DNA from: JAUNBN01 sp036645935
GTDB taxonomy: Bacteria > Bacillota > Clostridia > Oscillospirales > Ruminococcaceae
DNA length: 64,000 bases
NCBI GenBank assembly: GCA_036645935.1
Contig: JAVXNE010000008.1
Coordinates: 47,993-111,992 of the forward strand
Direction of reading: 5' to 3'
In this document: positions 1-9,718 of the stretch, piece after piece
Layout of the letters: each line of letters begins with the position of its first letter
Numbering within the stretch: the stretch's first letter is position 1
Translations under genes and position numbers: made by a program
Notes under the pieces: generated by a model
Database searches by the model: none
Seen by the model: the letters and a program-made list of their open reading frames with translations, nothing else
What the model was told of the DNA's origin: nothing

Positions 1-678
1 GCGTATCTCAAGAGTTTTGTTGCAGATGTCGTCAAGAAACTGTCGGTCATGCGAGACGAGCACTATCGCGCCGCTGTAGTCGAGCAGAAATTTTTCCAGC
101 CATTCGAGCGTTGTAATGTCCAGGTGATTTGTCGGCTCGTCGAGCACCAGCAAATCGGGGCTTGACATGAGCAGCTTTGCCAGCGCGAGCCGAGTCTTCT
201 CTCCCCCGCTCAAAACGGAAACCTTTTTGTCATATTCGCTCTCGGGGAAAGACATTCCGTTTAGGATTTTCTTGATATTATAATCCAGATTATAGCCGTC
301 CATCGCCTCATAACGAGAACTGACTCGCTCATATTCTTCAAGCAGCGACGGATCGCCGCCCATCTCCCGCTCGAGCCGCTTCATGCGTGCGAGCAACTCG
401 TCCGCGCGTCCGACGCTCTTCATCTCGGCGTAAACAGTGTTGTCGGAGCAAAGTCCCGCCGTCTGTTTGAGATAGCCGAGCGTGGCACCGTTTTTGAGCG
501 AAAACGAACCGCCCGACGGCAAAAGCTCTCCCGTCAGGATGTTCAGCAGCGTCGTCTTGCCACAGCCATTGTGACCCGCAATTCCAAGGCGGTCGCGCTC
601 GTCAACTCTGAAGCTGACACTGCGCAGCACCTCGTTTGCACCGTAAAAAAGTGAAATGTTATCAGATTCGAGAATCAT
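1..678 (-). CDS. ABC-F family ATPase, partial (N-terminal 226 residues)
   Basis: This is the first half of a soluble ABC protein of the ABC-F class, which act on ribosomes as translation factors or antibiotic-protection proteins rather than as transporters. Read from ATG at 678, the first nucleotide-binding domain is complete: Walker A GHNGCGKTT at about residue 40, signature LSGGEKTR, Walker B LLVLDEPTNHLD, and the switch His in VSHDRQF. The EPTNHLD form of Walker B is characteristic of ABC-F. No membrane segment is seen. The gene leaves the window at base 1 in an open frame, so the linker and second nucleotide-binding domain are missing here. It begins 2 bases after the stop of the upstream hydrolase, so it is translated as the last visible gene of the nagA operon. 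Whether it confers resistance or is a housekeeping EttA/Uup-like factor cannot be told from this half. Confidence 0.93.
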   Translation of the reverse strand, partial: MILESDNISLFYGANEVLRSVSFRVDERDRLGIAGHNGCGKTTLLNILTGELLPSGGSFSLKNGATLGYLKQTAGLCSDNTVYAEMKSVGRADELLARMKRLEREMGGDPSLLEEYERVSSRYEAMDGYNLDYNIKKILNGMSFPESEYDKKVSVLSGGEKTRLALAKLLMSSPDLLVLDEPTNHLDITTLEWLEKFLLDYSGAIVLVSHDRQFLDDICNKTLEIR

Positions 679-680
679 TG

Positions 681-1625
681 TTACCCGTTCTTGTTAGTTT
701 TATCGTCGCACCAGCGCAGAAGATAATTCCACACCTTGTCCCTGCCCTTTTCGTTGAGTATCTCGTGCCTCATTCCGTCACAGAGTTCAAACGTCACGTC
801 GGAAATTTCCTGTGCGCAAAGCCGCTCGCGCACCTGCCGCACTCCTTTGCCGTAATCTCCAACGGGGTCGTCCGCGCCGGAAATGAGCAATATTGGGAGC
901 GTTTTGGGCAGTGTGCCCGCCCAGCTTTTTGCGGACACTGCACGCAGCAGCTTGAAGAGATCGCGGTATCCCGACAGCGTAAACAGGAATCCGCAGTGCT
1001 CATCCTCAATGTATCGCGCCACGTTATCGCTGTCTGCGGACAGCCAATCGAAGTCGGTTTTTGCGCCCTCACACTTTCTGTTGTAGCTTCCAAATGCCGT
1101 TCTATCGACGAGGCGGCTGCGGTGACGCTCGCCCTTCAGCAGCGAAAGCACGTTTACGAGCGCAAGCCCCGCGCCGCTCGCGGGGTTCGCGCCGCTCGTG
1201 CCCGAGAGCGCGAGAGCGCCGATTTCATCACCAAATTCGGAGGCATAAAGCCGCGCGACGAACGATCCCATGCTGTGTCCTATCAGAACGACGGGCAGTC
1301 CGGGATTTTCCTTGTGTGCAATGTCTGTCATCGCATGCGCGTCTTTAACGAGCAGCCTGTAGCCGTCTTTGTGCGCAAAATATCCAAAATCATCTGCCGT
1401 TGCGGCAGAGTCCCCGTGCCCGAGATGATCGTTGCCGTAAACCGCATATCCGTTTGAAGCCATGAACCGCGCAAAATCGTCGTACCGCGCGATATATTCA
1501 GCCATACCGTGAACTATCTGAAGCACAGCCTTGGGCGTTTTTTCGCCATCGCGCCACCTGAGATAGGATATACTGTTCTCCCCGTCGCTCGAGATAAAGC
1601 TGTGTTGTGCAAGCTCAACCGCCAT
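681..1625 (-). CDS. Alpha/beta hydrolase, lysophospholipase/monoacylglycerol lipase type
   Basis: A 314-residue cytoplasmic serine hydrolase. The nucleophile elbow GHSMGS is near residue 117, the oxyanion region is IVHGMAEY near residue 38, and the C-terminal ISGADDPVG and GMRHEI motifs supply the acid and His of the triad. This arrangement is typical of the Hydrolase_4 (PldB/monoglyceride lipase) family; the natural ester substrate is not predictable. The ATG at 1625 is preceded by GGAGG with good spacing. The gene sits 28 bases after the DUF6056 gene and 2 bases before the ABC-F gene, so it belongs to the same minus-strand operon. There is no signal peptide. Confidence 0.9.
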   Translation of the reverse strand: MAVELAQHSFISSDGENSISYLRWRDGEKTPKAVLQIVHGMAEYIARYDDFARFMASNGYAVYGNDHLGHGDSAATADDFGYFAHKDGYRLLVKDAHAMTDIAHKENPGLPVVLIGHSMGSFVARLYASEFGDEIGALALSGTSGANPASGAGLALVNVLSLLKGERHRSRLVDRTAFGSYNRKCEGAKTDFDWLSADSDNVARYIEDEHCGFLFTLSGYRDLFKLLRAVSAKSWAGTLPKTLPILLISGADDPVGDYGKGVRQVRERLCAQEISDVTFELCDGMRHEILNEKGRDKVWNYLLRWCDDKTNKNG

Positions 1626-1653
1626 GGTATGCCTCCGTTTTTCAGCCTTTATT

Positions 1654-3015
1654 TCATTCTATTGTGAACAGCGTTCCGAGATAGCTCATCGCCGCGATTG
1701 CAAAGAGCGTCGCGCCGTTTGCAAAACAGAGCGGGGACTCTCCCTTTCTGCTGTACCACTCACGGCAGATGAGCGCAGCGCACACAATCATTGAGAAGTA
1801 CATGTAGATAAATGTTCGAGAACCCGACACCCAAATGGTCGGAGAGAGCGACATCGCCATGCGAGATCCGAATCCCATCAGCAGCGCAAATGCGCAAAGA
1901 AGCGCGCGCTCGGTCTTTTCAAATACAGCAAAAAACGATACCAGCAGGCACGCGAACACAATCGTTATTATAATGTCGGGAACCCATGTTTTTATCGAAC
2001 CCCACATCAGTTTCGTGCCGAATTTTGTGAGCGAATCGACTATGAGCGAGAGCGAGGGGAACATCTGAGCATTGGAGAACGCGATGGTTCCCAACAGGAC
2101 AGTTGCGCCAATCGGAACGAGGGCGCACCCTCTCGCCCACTTCTTTTTGCAGAGCGCGAACACAGCAAAGGCAACAAGCGCACAAAATGCGATGAAGAAA
2201 AGATTGGGTTTCATCACATATTCGTACCACGTTCCCGAATAACCCATCTCAAATTTGCGCCAGAGCGGTATTGCGTCAAACTCCGGAAATTGACCAGCAA
2301 CCTCGTTTATGTGCCGCAGGTTGTTTCCGGGGCAGCTGAGCATGTACACGAGCATCGCGACAAGCAACCCAAACTGTGTGATAAGATAGACAACCGGCTG
2401 TTTTTTTCTTATGGCAAGGAATAAAAACACCCCGTATACGCATAGCAGAACTGCGCACAGCGGCTCGATATTTGATGCAAAAAGAAGCGCGAAAGTGTAA
2501 ACAGGATACTCCCACACCCGCAGTTTTTGTCCGCGGGCGATTTTTACAACAGGCACAATCGCGACGAGACAGAGCGCTGTCGTCCACACGTAGTACACCG
2601 TTGTCACCACCCAGCCCGCAGTTCCAACATCCGCAAACGGATATGCGAGCGCGAGAAGACAGACGACCCAGTTCACGCGCGCGTCTTTGTGCGATCCCGC
2701 AATATAGGACGTGAGAAACGGGGCGAGGGTGAACAGCGCCACGTCGCAAAACAGCCACAGCCACTTCCAGTGAATCACGTGAATCAAAATCATCTCGATA
2801 AACTGGCGGGACGACCACGCGTGATAATCTCCGGAGAGATACTGCCATGCGCTCTGGTTCGCAAGGTGTGTTATATACACCGTGTCATCCTTAGTCCCCG
2901 GCGTTATGACGAGATGAATTATCAGCATCGCCGCAAACAGCAGCATGAACGGAAAATACCACGAGAGCGTGAATTTTGCAAAGCCTTCACGCTTATTGAG
3001 ATGACCTGAGCCCAT
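1654..3015 (-). CDS. Polytopic membrane protein, DUF6056-like
   Basis: A 453-residue integral membrane protein with about ten to twelve hydrophobic segments spread over its whole length and a basic N-terminus. The early motif region TKDDTVYI, followed by YHAWSSRQFIE about 40 residues later, resembles the DUF6056 family of bacterial membrane proteins, which look like GT-C glycosyltransferases or flippase-associated proteins; the family assignment is from memory and moderate. I chose ATG at 3015, because AAGAGGTG lies six bases upstream; the in-frame GTG at 3024 lies inside that Shine-Dalgarno sequence. The gene is 12 bases after the EamA stop. Function is unknown; a role in envelope glycan assembly next to an amino-sugar gene (nagA) is only an inference. 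Confidence 0.75.
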   Translation of the reverse strand: MGSGHLNKREGFAKFTLSWYFPFMLLFAAMLIIHLVITPGTKDDTVYITHLANQSAWQYLSGDYHAWSSRQFIEMILIHVIHWKWLWLFCDVALFTLAPFLTSYIAGSHKDARVNWVVCLLALAYPFADVGTAGWVVTTVYYVWTTALCLVAIVPVVKIARGQKLRVWEYPVYTFALLFASNIEPLCAVLLCVYGVFLFLAIRKKQPVVYLITQFGLLVAMLVYMLSCPGNNLRHINEVAGQFPEFDAIPLWRKFEMGYSGTWYEYVMKPNLFFIAFCALVAFAVFALCKKKWARGCALVPIGATVLLGTIAFSNAQMFPSLSLIVDSLTKFGTKLMWGSIKTWVPDIIITIVFACLLVSFFAVFEKTERALLCAFALLMGFGSRMAMSLSPTIWVSGSRTFIYMYFSMIVCAALICREWYSRKGESPLCFANGATLFAIAAMSYLGTLFTIE

Positions 3016-3027
3016 AATAAACACCTC

Positions 3028-3930
3028 TTATGCTTCCTCGAAAACCCCGAGCACGATGATGCCCGCGAGCACGAGTGCGATTGCGATATAGTAACTTTTG
3101 GGCAGCTTTTCCTTGAGGAAAAGCCGCGACCACAACACGGAAAAAACGCTGTATGACGCTATCGCGGGGGCGGCGACAATCGCGTTTCCCGACAGCGCAA
3201 AAACGTAGGCAAACTGTCCCGCCGTCTCGAACACAGCACCCGCAAGCTTGTAGCCGTCCCGCGCAAGAGTGAGCTTTTCTCGTTTGACGAAAACGACGTA
3301 CACGAGGCAGAGAAGCGCCGCTATCGCAAATGTCAACTCATAGGAAATATTGGCGCTTGTCTCGTCCAGCCTGTATTCGAGATAGTAGGCGTCTGCAAAC
3401 GTTCCCAGCGCGTCAAGGACACAGTATATTATTGGAAACGAGAGCGCGACGAGTCCGACCGTGTATTTTTTTTCGGAAGTCTCACCCGCCTTGCGTCTCT
3501 CGGCATCTGAACGGCGCTTTTCCAGAATTCCGAGCGTGAGCACGCCTGCGCAAATGAGCGCGACGGCGGCAAACTGTCCCGCGCTCATTCTCTGCCCGAG
3601 AAAGGCAAAACACAGCAACGCTGTAAGCGCGCCCGAGGAATTGCACACAGGTGAGCTGACCGACAGCTCAAGGTAGCGAAGCCCTATGTAACCGAATGTC
3701 ATTGAAAGAATGTATAGCAACGAGACGGGCAGATATATCAGCCAGCTTTTTGGATCGTAGTCCACCTTATCGATGAAAATCTGCCACGCGGCATGAATTC
3801 CCATAACAAGCCCGACGCTCATGACGAGCTTTAGGTGGCTGTTGCGGTCGTCCGGTCGCGAACCGAGCTTGGAAAACAAATCCGAGCCGCTCCACGCAAG
3901 TATTGTACAAACCGTAAATATAAACCACAT
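3028..3930 (-). CDS. EamA/DMT-family transporter
   Basis: A 300-residue inner-membrane protein with about ten hydrophobic segments arranged as two EamA repeats (about residues 1-135 and 155-295), the standard drug/metabolite transporter layout. The second repeat contains a typical motif near residue 255 (APAIASYSVFSVLWSRLFLKE), and the cytoplasmic linker is charged (EKRRSDAERRKAGE). Such proteins export or import small metabolites, and the substrate cannot be inferred. The start at 3930 lies 4 bases after the nagA stop with no strong Shine-Dalgarno sequence, suggesting translational coupling to nagA. Its own stop overlaps the Shine-Dalgarno sequence of the DUF6056 gene. Confidence 0.9.
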   Translation of the reverse strand: MWFIFTVCTILAWSGSDLFSKLGSRPDDRNSHLKLVMSVGLVMGIHAAWQIFIDKVDYDPKSWLIYLPVSLLYILSMTFGYIGLRYLELSVSSPVCNSSGALTALLCFAFLGQRMSAGQFAAVALICAGVLTLGILEKRRSDAERRKAGETSEKKYTVGLVALSFPIIYCVLDALGTFADAYYLEYRLDETSANISYELTFAIAALLCLVYVVFVKREKLTLARDGYKLAGAVFETAGQFAYVFALSGNAIVAAPAIASYSVFSVLWSRLFLKEKLPKSYYIAIALVLAGIIVLGVFEEA

Positions 3931-3934
3931 GGAG

Positions 3935-5047
3935 TTAACAGTAAACCTTCCCTCTTAAAATGACGTGCCGCAGTTTTAAATCATTGTCAAACAGCAGAAG
4001 ATCGGCGATCTTTCCGTTCGATATGCTCCCCCGCTCATCATATACACCTATCGAGCGCGCGGGGTTGGCGCTCGCTGCGAGTGCCGCATCCGCCAGCGGT
4101 ATGTTCATATCGCGCACCGCCCGCCTGAAACAGGTCGGCAGCGGAGTGTTGCTTCCCGCTATCGTGCCGTCGGCAAGAGTCGCTCGCGCCCCACACACCG
4201 TGACCGCAAGCCCTCCGAGTGAGTATTCGCCATCCGGCAAGCCGACCGAACAGACGCTGTCGCTGATGAGGATAATCTTATCCGCGCCATACAATCGGAA
4301 CGCTGCGCGCACCGCGCTTGGGTGCAGGTGAATTCCATCGGCAATGACTTCGGCCTCACAGCCGCAATCGGCTGCCGCGCCTATCACGCCCGGCTCGCGG
4401 TGGAGCAGCGGCGGCATCGCGTTAAACAGGTGGGTCACGTGGTGCGCACCCGCACGGCAGGCCGCGAGCGCCGTGTTGTAATCGGCGTTTGTGTGGGCGA
4501 GCGAAATGACGACACTGTCCTTATATCGGGCGATGAATTCGCAAGCGCCGTCCAGCTCCGGCGCAAGATCGCACAGCTTGATGAGGCCCCCCGCCGCACT
4601 TTGCAAGCGCGCAAACATCTCCGGATCGGGGTTTTCGATGTATGCGGGGTTTTGCGCTCCCTTTTTCTCTCGGTTGATGAACGGGCCTTCCAGATTTATC
4701 CCAACTATCTCAGCCCCCGCAAGCTTTCCCTTGCACGCTGCCGCGTTCGCGCACGCGCGCACAAGCTCGTTCTCGGGCAATGTCATCGTGGCAGGGCAAA
4801 TCGCCGTGACCCCCTGCGATGCCTCAAACTCACTTATCGCCGCGAGAGATTGGGGCGTTCCGTCGCAGAAATCAAATCCGCCTGCGCCGTGGAAATGTAT
4901 GTCTATAAATCCCGGAAGCGCATACAATCCCTCGGCGTCGAGCGTCACTCCAACGCCGCTCTCACAGAATCTTTCCGCCTCAATGTGGATATCATGTCTG
5001 TCAAATTGCCCGTTTTCGCAAAGCGCGAGAGCGTTTTTCACTATCAT
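3935..5047 (-). CDS. nagA: N-acetylglucosamine-6-phosphate deacetylase
   Basis: This enzyme removes acetate from GlcNAc-6-phosphate to give glucosamine-6-phosphate in amino-sugar and cell-wall recycling. At 370 residues it has the normal NagA length. Visible amidohydrolase features are the metal-binding DIHFHGAGG (about residue 49), NLEGPFI (about 120), the His-rich SLAHTNAD and GAHHVTHLFNAMPPL region (about 180-215), and the catalytic Asp in LISDSV (about 263). It is the first gene of a five-gene minus-strand operon (nagA to the ABC-F gene), with only 4 bases to the next gene. The ATG at 5047 follows a purine-rich GAGAGACGGG. No nagB lies beside it, so deamination must be encoded elsewhere. 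Confidence 0.95.
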   Translation of the reverse strand: MIVKNALALCENGQFDRHDIHIEAERFCESGVGVTLDAEGLYALPGFIDIHFHGAGGFDFCDGTPQSLAAISEFEASQGVTAICPATMTLPENELVRACANAAACKGKLAGAEIVGINLEGPFINREKKGAQNPAYIENPDPEMFARLQSAAGGLIKLCDLAPELDGACEFIARYKDSVVISLAHTNADYNTALAACRAGAHHVTHLFNAMPPLLHREPGVIGAAADCGCEAEVIADGIHLHPSAVRAAFRLYGADKIILISDSVCSVGLPDGEYSLGGLAVTVCGARATLADGTIAGSNTPLPTCFRRAVRDMNIPLADAALAASANPARSIGVYDERGSISNGKIADLLLFDNDLKLRHVILRGKVYC

Positions 5048-5626
5048 TTACCCGTCTCTCTTTCTGTTTGTGTGTGTCATTATATCATAAACAACGAATC
5101 CGAATTGGATAATCTAACGTTACCCTGTTGATCGATTGCAAACGGCGAGCACGGGCACAACCTCGTATCTTTTCTGTCATAATATCCACATGTTCTCCGC
5201 TCATCGCTGAGTTTTTGCCTTCCCTGCCACGCCGATGCCGGAGACAGTTCACCGATGTTTGAAGGAATTTTGAGCCTATCGTGCACAGTGGCAACGCTCG
5301 GCTTAATTTGAGAATTATAACAGCTCGGCCGGCTGTCAGTGCAGCGCTTTAAATCAAACTGAACTGCAAGTTGTCATTCTCTTTTTCAGTTCATGCCCGC
5401 GGCTATTCAAAGCCGTTTCCCCTGCATCGTCTTCCACTGGAAACTCACTGTCTTTTATAGTTAACTGCAAATCACTCGTCCCAACGCTTCGGAAAGTATT
5501 CAGCCTTTCTGTTTTACCCTGTGGCCATTCAGAGACGAGTATTTTTTGAACAATTTCAGCGAAGGTAACAGGACGTGAAATTTCAATTACACGTATGTTT
5601 TTAAAGGGGAAGCCTCGCGCAAACTC
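5048..5626. other. Intergenic region upstream of nagA
   Basis: About 580 bases between the nagA start and the GH25 stop. It must carry the nagA promoter and the lysozyme 3' end. I see no convincing gene, hairpin terminator or consensus promoter; the short open frames here lack ribosome binding sites and recognisable protein character. Confidence 0.5.
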
Positions 5627-6727
5627 TCACCCTTTCACGTAATCGACAAATCCGAGATTCATGTCGACATTGCCCGATATTCCGTCCACGCGACCCTCAT
5701 AGGTGTACTGCCATATCCCGAATTCGTACGGATAATAGGGACGGGAAAAATATTGAGCGAACCACTTTTGATATTTCGTGAGACGTGAAAGCTCGAGATT
5801 CGCCGCAAAAAAGCGCATGTTCCCGTATATCATCGGAGTGTATCCTGCGGCCTTGACCTTTTCACAAAACGCAATCGCAATATCGGTGCGCTGCGCCGCA
5901 GTGAGATCTTTGGTTCGAGAACTGTCTGAATTTTCCTCCTCCATATCGAACACGACGGGATAGGAGAGCTTATAATCCTTAACCTTTTCAATTACAAATT
6001 CGGCCTCCTCCTCGGCCTCTGCGACGTCGAAAGCCTGCGAATAGAAATAGACACCGATCGGAATTCCCGCAGCCGTTGCACTTTTAAGGTTTTTCGCAAG
6101 ACACTCATCCTCAAAAATCTTTGCGCTCTCATACCCGCGCAACCCCGCCCGAAGAAACGCAAACTCAACGCCGTCCGCCTTTACCTTTGTCCAATCGATA
6201 GCGCCCTGATGTTCCGAAACGTCGATTCCCTTGAGCGCTGTGACACCGTTTGGATCGGAAAAGGTCTTGAGGTTGATCTTCTTGTCGGGATCCGATTTGA
6301 GAAACTGCCAGTCGAACGTGCTGCGGGTAAGCTTGGCGTCAACCGGTTGGTAGACAAGCTCGTTGTCGCGATCTGCATACACCATGTGATCGGGATAAAA
6401 TCGCTGCATAAACTCGGTTAGCGACACCACCTCGTCGGAGTATGCCTTAATCGTCCCGAACGGGATGAGCGTGTCGTCGCTGATCGCAGTCGCGTCTTTG
6501 AGATCTTGGCTGAGCCGCTTGATTTCAGCGCTTTGCTTTGTGTTCTCAACCTTTGCCGCTGCAAGCGAAATGCAGCAGTAGCCCGCAACCGCAGCAAACA
6601 GCAGTGCCAAAATCGAAAGCGCAAACGCAGATCCTGTTCCTCTCCGCTTCTTTTTCATTGCGGGGCGGCGATCGAAGCTCTCCCGCATCTCGAGCAACTC
6701 GCGCTCATTTTCATTTTGATCGCTCAT
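5627..6727 (-). CDS. Membrane-anchored GH25 lysozyme (N-acetylmuramidase)
   Basis: A 366-residue protein predicted to cleave the MurNAc-GlcNAc bond of peptidoglycan outside the membrane. It has a charged cytoplasmic N-terminus ending in KKKRR, one transmembrane segment (about residues 35-57), a linker of about 110 residues, and a C-terminal GH25 domain. Catalytic signatures are GIDVSEHQG (Asp about 169) and VVFDMEEE (the DxE pair about 261 and 263). Lack of a cleavage site after the hydrophobic segment suggests a type II membrane anchor. I prefer the ATG at 6727, preceded by AAGGATGGA; the longer frame from 6805 has a low-complexity upstream extension. It is monocistronic and may act in cell-wall turnover or division. 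Confidence 0.9.
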   Translation of the reverse strand: MSDQNENERELLEMRESFDRRPAMKKKRRGTGSAFALSILALLFAAVAGYCCISLAAAKVENTKQSAEIKRLSQDLKDATAISDDTLIPFGTIKAYSDEVVSLTEFMQRFYPDHMVYADRDNELVYQPVDAKLTRSTFDWQFLKSDPDKKINLKTFSDPNGVTALKGIDVSEHQGAIDWTKVKADGVEFAFLRAGLRGYESAKIFEDECLAKNLKSATAAGIPIGVYFYSQAFDVAEAEEEAEFVIEKVKDYKLSYPVVFDMEEENSDSSRTKDLTAAQRTDIAIAFCEKVKAAGYTPMIYGNMRFFAANLELSRLTKYQKWFAQYFSRPYYPYEFGIWQYTYEGRVDGISGNVDMNLGFVDYVKG

Positions 6728-7132
6728 TTTTTGTCCATCCTTCGCTCCGCCAAAACAAGCGGCACCGTGGTTTTCATTGCGTGCTGATCGCAGCCTTTTT
6801 CGCATTTGAACATGCGCAAACCTATCGATTCAGCTGCTTTTCAGGAAAACTGAAGCTGTTGCAAAAGCTTTGTAAATATCGATATTGCGCAAAATTTCAG
6901 ATTCTTCGCTTTGTCCATATAACAAAACCCTGCATTTCGCTCATGGCTATTGGTCCTTATGTGTGGCGAGAGTGCTTAAAAAACCATCAAATTCTTCTCT
7001 TGAAGGTAATTATAACATATCATTCGCGGTTTTTGCGCTTTGCATAATTTACTTTATCTGTGCTATTATTCTAAAATACGTTCGTAAATTGATACGCCGA
7101 GCGTGTCCAGCGACCGCTTTAAGGAGAATAAC
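6728..7132. other. Divergent intergenic region
   Basis: About 400 bases between the divergent lysozyme and HAD genes. The distal part holds the HAD promoter (7040-7069); nothing else is recognisable. Confidence 0.5.
7040..7069 (+). promoter_or_regulatory. Sigma-A type promoter of the HAD gene
   Basis: TTGCAT at 7040-7045 and TATTAT at 7064-7069 with an 18-base spacer, about 63 bases ahead of the GTG start at 7133. Confidence 0.55.
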
Positions 7133-7933
7133 GTGATTAAACTGATTGCCTGTGATCTCGATGGCACGCTGCTCGACTCGCAAAAACGTCTGCCCGACCG
7201 ATTTCCCGGACTTATAGACGCGCTCACCGAAAGAGGAGTCCTCTTCGTCCCGTGCAGCGGGCGCGCGGTCTATTCATTGCAAGATAGTTTTGCCGACTAC
7301 GTCGAGCAGATGGGATTTATCTGCGAAAATGGCTGTGCCGTGCTTGACCGCGGCGAGCTTGTGCATTTTTCCGATATGGTAAACGACGAAGTGACAGAGC
7401 TACTCGATGAGATATCCCGCGTTGAACAGCTCTTTCCCGTTGTGTGCGGGCTGAAGGGATGTTATGTATCGGGTGGCGATGAGGAGGTGATCGAGCATGT
7501 TCGGCGCTACTTCAGCAACGTCCACGTTCTGACCGACGTTCGAGAGGGTCTCAGGCTTGATCGCATATGCAAGATTGCCAATGTCGACGGTATAGATGTG
7601 CTGACAAACAGCTTTGTGCGTCTCGGGCATCTGTCCGACCGCTTCACCCTTATGCCTTCGGGTGATCAGTGGCTCGATATTGTGAAAAAGGGTGAGAGCA
7701 AGGGCACTGCACTTAGATTGTTGATGGCGCGTCTCGGCATCTCTCCAGACGAAACCATGGCGTTCGGAGATTTCATCAACGATCTCTCTCTCATGACAGC
7801 GTGCACCCACAGCTGGGCTATGAAAAATGGCCATCGCGACGTCAAGGCGGCGGCATCTGCCGTAACCGATTTCACCAACGACGAGGACGGTGTTGTCTCC
7901 ACGATTGCAAGAGAGCTTAATCTCTCAATTTAG
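7133..7933 (+). CDS. Cof-type HAD-IIB phosphatase
   Basis: A 266-residue cytoplasmic hydrolase of the HAD superfamily, subfamily IIB (Cof type), which dephosphorylates sugar phosphates, pyridoxal phosphate or related metabolites. Motif I is DLDGTLLDS at about residues 6-14, the motif II region is VPCSGR, motif III is the Lys in KKGESKGTAL, and motif IV is AFGDFINDLSLM; the C2 cap domain lies between. I chose the GTG at 7133 because AAGGAG lies 6 bases upstream; the ATG at 7103 has no ribosome binding site. It is a single-gene unit with its own promoter, followed by a hairpin at 8029-8066. Confidence 0.92.
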   Translation: MIKLIACDLDGTLLDSQKRLPDRFPGLIDALTERGVLFVPCSGRAVYSLQDSFADYVEQMGFICENGCAVLDRGELVHFSDMVNDEVTELLDEISRVEQLFPVVCGLKGCYVSGGDEEVIEHVRRYFSNVHVLTDVREGLRLDRICKIANVDGIDVLTNSFVRLGHLSDRFTLMPSGDQWLDIVKKGESKGTALRLLMARLGISPDETMAFGDFINDLSLMTACTHSWAMKNGHRDVKAAASAVTDFTNDEDGVVSTIARELNLSI

Positions 7934-8448
7934 CGCAAATCTCTCGTTTCTTCTTTGCCGGCCAGCGTTTCTAAACCACTGTCGATTTACCTGCACGGCG
8001 GCGGTTTTTTCTCCATTAACGTCAGATAAAAAGCGGTAACTCACACCGTTGTGAGTTACCGCTTTTGGAAATGCATCACTCCTTTTAAACCAGCCGCTGT
8101 GAACTAAAACTTAATGCGTATTGAATAATAAACGCCGATTACAAGCGGCATTGCGGTTTAATCGCGAGCTGTGCACTTGAACCCCACAGTCGCAGCCTTT
8201 CCGAGTCCGGCGCTCGTTGGCTTTTTCGTATTTCCAATATACTTGATAGGTATTTGAAAATTGCAAGGCTTATGTCACAAAATATCAAACGGTTATGCAG
8301 ATGAAGACCCTGAAAATGCGCTGAACGCCTCACCGCAGCTGTATTTTTGGATTGTTCAGCAAACATTTATTAGCGCGTGTCGTTTGAATGGAAGGACATC
8401 TCTCGCACTGACTTAATTGCACTTTCGCTAAAGTTTCGCCCTGCGCAA
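7934..8448. other. Intergenic region with terminator
   Basis: About 515 bases between the convergent HAD and pepT genes. Apart from the long hairpin at 8029-8066, no gene or conserved element is visible. Confidence 0.5.
8029..8066. terminator. Bidirectional intrinsic terminator
   Basis: A perfect 17-bp stem (8029-8045 with 8050-8066) around the 4-base loop CCGT. The stem ends in A-tract and T-tract arms, so it could stop both HAD and pepT transcription. It stands about 100 bases after the HAD stop. Confidence 0.75.
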
Positions 8449-9654
8449 TCAGCTGTGCAGGACTAGATTTTTCAGTATCTCGACAACCTTCTCCATTGAC
8501 TGAACACTCACGAATTCATAGCGGCCGTGAAAGTTGTGCCCCCCAGTGCAGATGTTAGGACAGGGCAGTCCCATATAGGACAGCCTCGCGCCATCGGTGC
8601 CGCCGCGAATCGGAAGCAGCTCCGGCTCAACACCCGCCGCGCGCATCGCTCGCTCTGCCGCCTCGACAAGCGCCGGGTCTATCTTTTCTTTCATGTTGTA
8701 GTAGCTGTCCCGCATCTTGACGGAAACCGCACCGTCACCGTATTTGCCGCAGAGAAACTCCGCCGCTTCGGAAAGCAGCTTTTTTTTCCGTTCAAAGAGC
8801 GCGCGATCATGATCGCGAATGATATACTCTGCTCTCGCGCAATCGACACTGCCCTCCAGTTTTGAAAGATGGAAAAAGCCCTCGTGCCCATCGGTGCAGG
8901 CAGGATTCATAAAGCGCGGCAGCAGATTGTGAAATTCCATTGCCACGAGCGACGCGTTCACCATGCGCCATTTTGCGCTTCCGGGATGAATGCTCACACC
9001 ACGAAAGCTCACATCAGCTTCGGCCGCGTTGAAATTCTCGCAGCTAAGCTCTCCGAGCGCTCCGCCGTCTACCGTGTAGGCGTAATCCGCACCAAATGCC
9101 TTCACATCAAAATAATCAACCCCGCGCCCCACTTCTTCGTCCGGTGTGAAGCACAGCCGTATTTTGCCGTGCTCCGGAACACTCTTCGTGAGCAACCACG
9201 ACGCGAGCGACATGATCTCGGCCACTCCCGCCTTGTCGTCCGAGCCGAGCAATGTCGATCCGTTCGAACAGATGATGTCGTCGCCAATATAGTGCAGCAG
9301 CTCGGGATATTCGCGCGGTGAGAGCACAAAATCGCCGCCCATCGCAATGTCTCCCCCACGGTAATTCTCAGTCACGACGGCATGGACGTCGGCGCCGCTC
9401 ACCGCGTCGGAGGTGTCGATGTGGGAGATAAGCCCGATCACTGGGCCGTTTCCTCCGTCCGTCGCAGGTATTGTTGCGGTAAGATAACAATGCTCGTCCA
9501 GCCTCACATCCGAAGCGTTCATGTCGATCAGTTCCTGTTCGAGCATCCTCGCAAGATCGAATTGTTTTTGCGTGCTCGGGACATTTTCAGTCCCCTCCTG
9601 CGACTGCGTATCTATCTTGATATACCGCAGAAATCTGTCTTTAACATCGGACAT
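8449..9654 (-). CDS. pepT: Peptidase T (tripeptide aminopeptidase, M20B)
   Basis: A 401-residue dinuclear zinc aminopeptidase that releases N-terminal residues from tripeptides in the cytoplasm. Recognised M20 landmarks in order are SHIDTSDA (zinc His and catalytic Asp), GSDDKAG (bridging Asp), DEEVGRG (catalytic Glu and zinc Glu), the dimerisation-domain HPGSAK, and IRGGTDGARLSYMGLPCPN plus TGGHNFHG near the C-terminus. Length and motif order match PepT. The ATG at 9654 lies 10 bases after AAGGAG; the longer frame from 9693 adds a basic extension lacking a ribosome binding site. Its upstream region carries the 153-bp tandem repeats. Confidence 0.95.
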   Translation of the reverse strand: MSDVKDRFLRYIKIDTQSQEGTENVPSTQKQFDLARMLEQELIDMNASDVRLDEHCYLTATIPATDGGNGPVIGLISHIDTSDAVSGADVHAVVTENYRGGDIAMGGDFVLSPREYPELLHYIGDDIICSNGSTLLGSDDKAGVAEIMSLASWLLTKSVPEHGKIRLCFTPDEEVGRGVDYFDVKAFGADYAYTVDGGALGELSCENFNAAEADVSFRGVSIHPGSAKWRMVNASLVAMEFHNLLPRFMNPACTDGHEGFFHLSKLEGSVDCARAEYIIRDHDRALFERKKKLLSEAAEFLCGKYGDGAVSVKMRDSYYNMKEKIDPALVEAAERAMRAAGVEPELLPIRGGTDGARLSYMGLPCPNICTGGHNFHGRYEFVSVQSMEKVVEILKNLVLHS

Positions 9655-9718
9655 ATCAATTGTGCTCCTTATCTTTTTTAAAGAGAATACCACCTATTGC
9701 ACAGCAAATTCAAGCAGA